From positions 1 to 33,868 of the forward strand of contig JARGNR010000063.1 of assembly GCA_029212405.1 (NCBI GenBank): 33,868 nucleotides of DNA. The letters run 5' to 3'. The translations under genes and the position numbers were made by a program. The notes below the pieces were generated by a model. The model searched no databases and was not told where the DNA came from. It was given only the letters and a program-made list of their open reading frames with translations. Positions 31,750 through 33,868 of the stretch are shown piece after piece. This stretch comes from Saprospiraceae bacterium (lineage in GTDB: Bacteria; Bacteroidota; Bacteroidia; Chitinophagales; Saprospiraceae). Numbering within the stretch: the first letter of the stretch is position 1; every line of letters starts with the position of its first letter.

Positions 31750-33660
31750 ATGAACTATTCATCTATCATTTTCACCTTTTTTCTTCTCATTTCAAGCAGC
31801 ATTTCTGGTCAACGCAATACACTACCGACCACTATGGTAGAACAGGTGGACCTATTGATACAGGAAGAAATACCCATTCAGGAAATTATGGGAATATCAA
31901 TAGGCATTGTACAAAATGGAAAAATTGTATACACCCAAGGCTATGGCCATACGGATCTAAAACGATCCCTAGCCGTAAACTCCAAAACTGTGTTTAATTG
32001 GGCCTCCATTTCTAAAACATTGACGGCAGTGGCTGCTTTTCAACTGATTGAGGATGAAGTGTTTACGTTGAATACCACAGCCAAATCTGTGGTAGGAGAT
32101 ATATGGACCAATTCAGATGATGACAACCAAATCACGATAGCCCACTTACTGAATCATAGAAGTGGAATACGCCACTACAATAACGATAGAGGTGAAGACC
32201 CCGAAGCCAATTATGATGCTTATACCGATGACGGGTTAATGGATCTGTGGAATGCCAGACAAAGTGTGGCTGTATTCAATGATTTGCCTCTGAAAGCTCC
32301 AATCAATAAAGAGTATAGATATTCTACATTTGGGTATAATTTACTCGGAGCGATGATTGACCAATCCACCGAAAATCAATCGTATGAGCGTTTCATCACT
32401 AAACGAATACTCGCTCCATTGGATACTAAATCAATACGTGTATCTTCTACTCCATGGACTTCTTTTTCCAAAGATTGTCAGGGAGCAGTACGTACTTGGG
32501 AGGAGCCTAGAAAAACACCCGTTTTGCCTGGTGGTGGTTGGAAATCCAATATTTGGGACCTTACTATTTTCATGAATGCACTTATTAATGGTAGTTTACT
32601 CCAACGTACAAGTGCTCTTTGGGATGATGTAATTGTCAACGGGGTTTCTGTGGAAAATAAGGGCTATCGTTTTGGATTGCGGAAAGAAATTGACTCGTTG
32701 ACGAGAGAACCCATTGTGATGCATGGAGGAAAGCATGAAAATGTACGGACTTTGATGGCTTTTTTCCCAGAATCCAAATTGGGATTTACGATTATGATCA
32801 ATGGGGGTTATGGTGATGCCCGACGGATCTTTGATCGTTTGGCTACTTTATTTGGAAAAGAGCAACTGAAGTATATGGGACCGATTATGACTCGTGAATT
32901 TATCAACGGGTGTGATGCGGATATAACAGGAGTATGGACCAAAGGAAGAGAGGAGTCCATAATGCGACATGGATATACATTAAAAAGATTTAAGGTTGAA
33001 AAAGAATATTTGGAGGAAAATGGCTACTATCTCAACGACTGTGAATATTTTAAAAGAGAGAATACCCTATTCTGTTCAGGAAGATTCTTAAAAAATAATA
33101 AAACATTTTATGTTGAACCTACACCCTACTCCACTTTTGAAAAATCAATCAGGCAGATGGCAGAGAAGAGGTTTCGACTTATTGATGTAGAAGTTTTTCA
33201 CGACAAAAGTCAGATTTTATACTCGGGTATTTTCACTAGGCAACTATCAGATCCCATTTTAGTCAAGGATTTACCCCTTCCTGATCTTGAGAGAGAAATC
33301 GTGAATATGCGCCAAAATGGAAAGGTAGTAATGGATATAGAATCCTATCAAAAAGAGGACAAACTGGTATGGGCCGCTCTGTTTAATTTTGGGCAAGAAA
33401 CTGAAGTTGTGCTTGTACAGAGCAAACCAGACTTTGACGCATCCCGATCTGCAATGACTCGAGCAAACAAAGGACTTCTGGATCTAGAACTGGTAAACAT
33501 AGATGGAAAGACTCTATTTTCCGGAATATTTTGGAGGCCCATTGAAACGAGTGGATTCAGGTCGTTTCGTTCACATAGTGCTATTAGTAGGTGGTTTACG
33601 ATCAATGCAATGGAGGGCGAACGCTTAATTGACCTGGAGAAACCATTTGAAATGCCTTAA
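31750..33660 (+). CDS. Secreted serine hydrolase with C-terminal BTRD1-like repeats
   Basis: 636 aa. Signal peptide at 1-21. The N-terminal half (about 30-375) is a class C beta-lactamase/PBP4-like hydrolase: S-I-S-K (86-89), Y-S-T (191-193) and H-G-G (325-327) form the S-x-x-K, Y-x-N-like and K-T-G-like sites. From about 395 there are about three units with the pattern R/G-x-x-V/L-x-D-x-E-x-x...L-x-x-x-x-x-F, as in bacterial tandem repeat domain 1 (BTRD1). I-S-R-W-F-T-I-N-A-M-E-G-E-R closes the protein. The exact substrate is unknown; esterase, D-amino-acid peptidase or polyglycine-type hydrolase are options. It lies 23 bp downstream of the S74 fibre gene, so it may share a transcript with it. 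Confidence 0.88.
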   Translation: MNYSSIIFTFFLLISSSISGQRNTLPTTMVEQVDLLIQEEIPIQEIMGISIGIVQNGKIVYTQGYGHTDLKRSLAVNSKTVFNWASISKTLTAVAAFQLIEDEVFTLNTTAKSVVGDIWTNSDDDNQITIAHLLNHRSGIRHYNNDRGEDPEANYDAYTDDGLMDLWNARQSVAVFNDLPLKAPINKEYRYSTFGYNLLGAMIDQSTENQSYERFITKRILAPLDTKSIRVSSTPWTSFSKDCQGAVRTWEEPRKTPVLPGGGWKSNIWDLTIFMNALINGSLLQRTSALWDDVIVNGVSVENKGYRFGLRKEIDSLTREPIVMHGGKHENVRTLMAFFPESKLGFTIMINGGYGDARRIFDRLATLFGKEQLKYMGPIMTREFINGCDADITGVWTKGREESIMRHGYTLKRFKVEKEYLEENGYYLNDCEYFKRENTLFCSGRFLKNNKTFYVEPTPYSTFEKSIRQMAEKRFRLIDVEVFHDKSQILYSGIFTRQLSDPILVKDLPLPDLEREIVNMRQNGKVVMDIESYQKEDKLVWAALFNFGQETEVVLVQSKPDFDASRSAMTRANKGLLDLELVNIDGKTLFSGIFWRPIETSGFRSFRSHSAISRWFTINAMEGERLIDLEKPFEMP

Positions 33661-33691
33661 CAAATGGCTGCTCAATCCGTTCTGAGCTTTC

Positions 33692-33868
33692 TCATTTTTC
33701 TACTTCAAGTGCAACGGTATTTTCAATTGCAAATAAACCGAGCCCACCCGAAATATTGGTATGCAGTTGTGCTGCTGTATTAAAAGGATTGTCTTCGTTA
33801 TCATTAAAGCTTCTCAATAATTTATCAAATCGGTACTGATCTTTTGATATAGAGGATAATCTGACGGT
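33692..33868 (-). CDS. DUF4249 outer-membrane lipoprotein, C-terminal fragment
   Basis: The minus strand has an open frame from the window edge to a TGA at 33692-33694 (58 codons). It shows D-Q-Y-R-F-D-K-L-L, N-P-F-N-T-A-A-Q-L-H-T-N-I and G-G-L-G-L-F-A, which match the C-terminal end of Bacteroidota DUF4249 proteins. These are outer-membrane lipoproteins often encoded with TonB-dependent receptors. The 5' part lies outside the window. It converges on the serine hydrolase gene with a 31-bp gap. Confidence 0.8.
   Translation of the reverse strand, partial: TVRLSSISKDQYRFDKLLRSFNDNEDNPFNTAAQLHTNISGGLGLFAIENTVALEVEK

Noticed and set aside
33669-33700. 5-bp hairpin GCTCA...TGAGC then CTCATTTTT as terminator of the last serine hydrolase
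   Set aside because: Stem is short and the T run is broken and distant; insufficient support.

Overview
The window looks like chromosomal DNA from a low-GC member of the Bacteroidota. Two large secreted proteins end in type IX secretion (T9SS) sorting domains. Other typical signs are SprB-like repeats, a LytS/LytTR two-component pair, a DUF4139 protein with a CarboxypepD_reg-like insert, a DUF4249 fragment, a NagB/PIG-L fusion, lipoproteins with Bacteroidota-type lipoboxes, and few Shine-Dalgarno sequences. I cannot name the genus. There are no rRNA or tRNA genes, CRISPR arrays, phage genes or transposases that I can see.

Layout. (1) 1-2187: a tandem array of ~700-bp units, each with a conserved leader, a 108-109 aa secreted mini-protein resembling an orphan TonB C-terminal domain, and a hairpin terminator. 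The window opens inside the tail of a further upstream copy. (2) 2203-5920: an SRPBCC/AHSA1 protein and a 1053-aa secreted thioredoxin-SprB-repeat protein. (3) 6148-11080: a probable amino-sugar group, with a NagB/PIG-L fusion, a divergent lipoprotein sulfatase (likely GlcNAc-6-sulfate type) and a convergent beta-lactamase-fold serine hydrolase. (4) 11279-13132: a DUF4139 (MuiA-like) surface protein with an embedded CarboxypepD_reg-like domain. (5) 13219-15659: a three-gene ECF sigma cassette of lipoprotein, sigma factor and single-pass membrane protein with a beta-rich C-terminus. (6) 15759-22257: a minus-strand run of accessory genes: M49-like metallopeptidase, 2OG-Fe(II) dioxygenase, DinB-like, two VOC proteins, GNAT, a small membrane protein and a YtcJ-like amidohydrolase. 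(7) 22258-25129: a 545-bp intergenic region, a SnoaL/NTF2-like gene, rsgA and two small orphan genes, with a cluster of GGTCAT/ATGACC hexamers. (8) 25241-31726: a CotH/lamin-tail T9SS protein, a LytS-type kinase and LytTR regulator, and a surface fibre with a peptidase S74 domain that carries an apparent +1 frameshift at a G4 run. (9) 31750-33868: a second serine hydrolase with BTRD1-like repeats and the 3' end of a DUF4249 gene.

How the genes fit together: most products are exported (T9SS cargo, lipoproteins, periplasmic enzymes). Sulfatase, NagB/PIG-L and serine hydrolase suggest use of sulfated amino sugars or glycans. The ECF cassette and the LytS/LytTR pair are two separate signalling modules. 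The points most worth a second look are the tandem TonB-C-like array with its conserved leader, the frameshifted S74 fibre, the orphan plus-strand terminator ahead of the kinase, and the GGTCAT cluster around the 65-aa gene.
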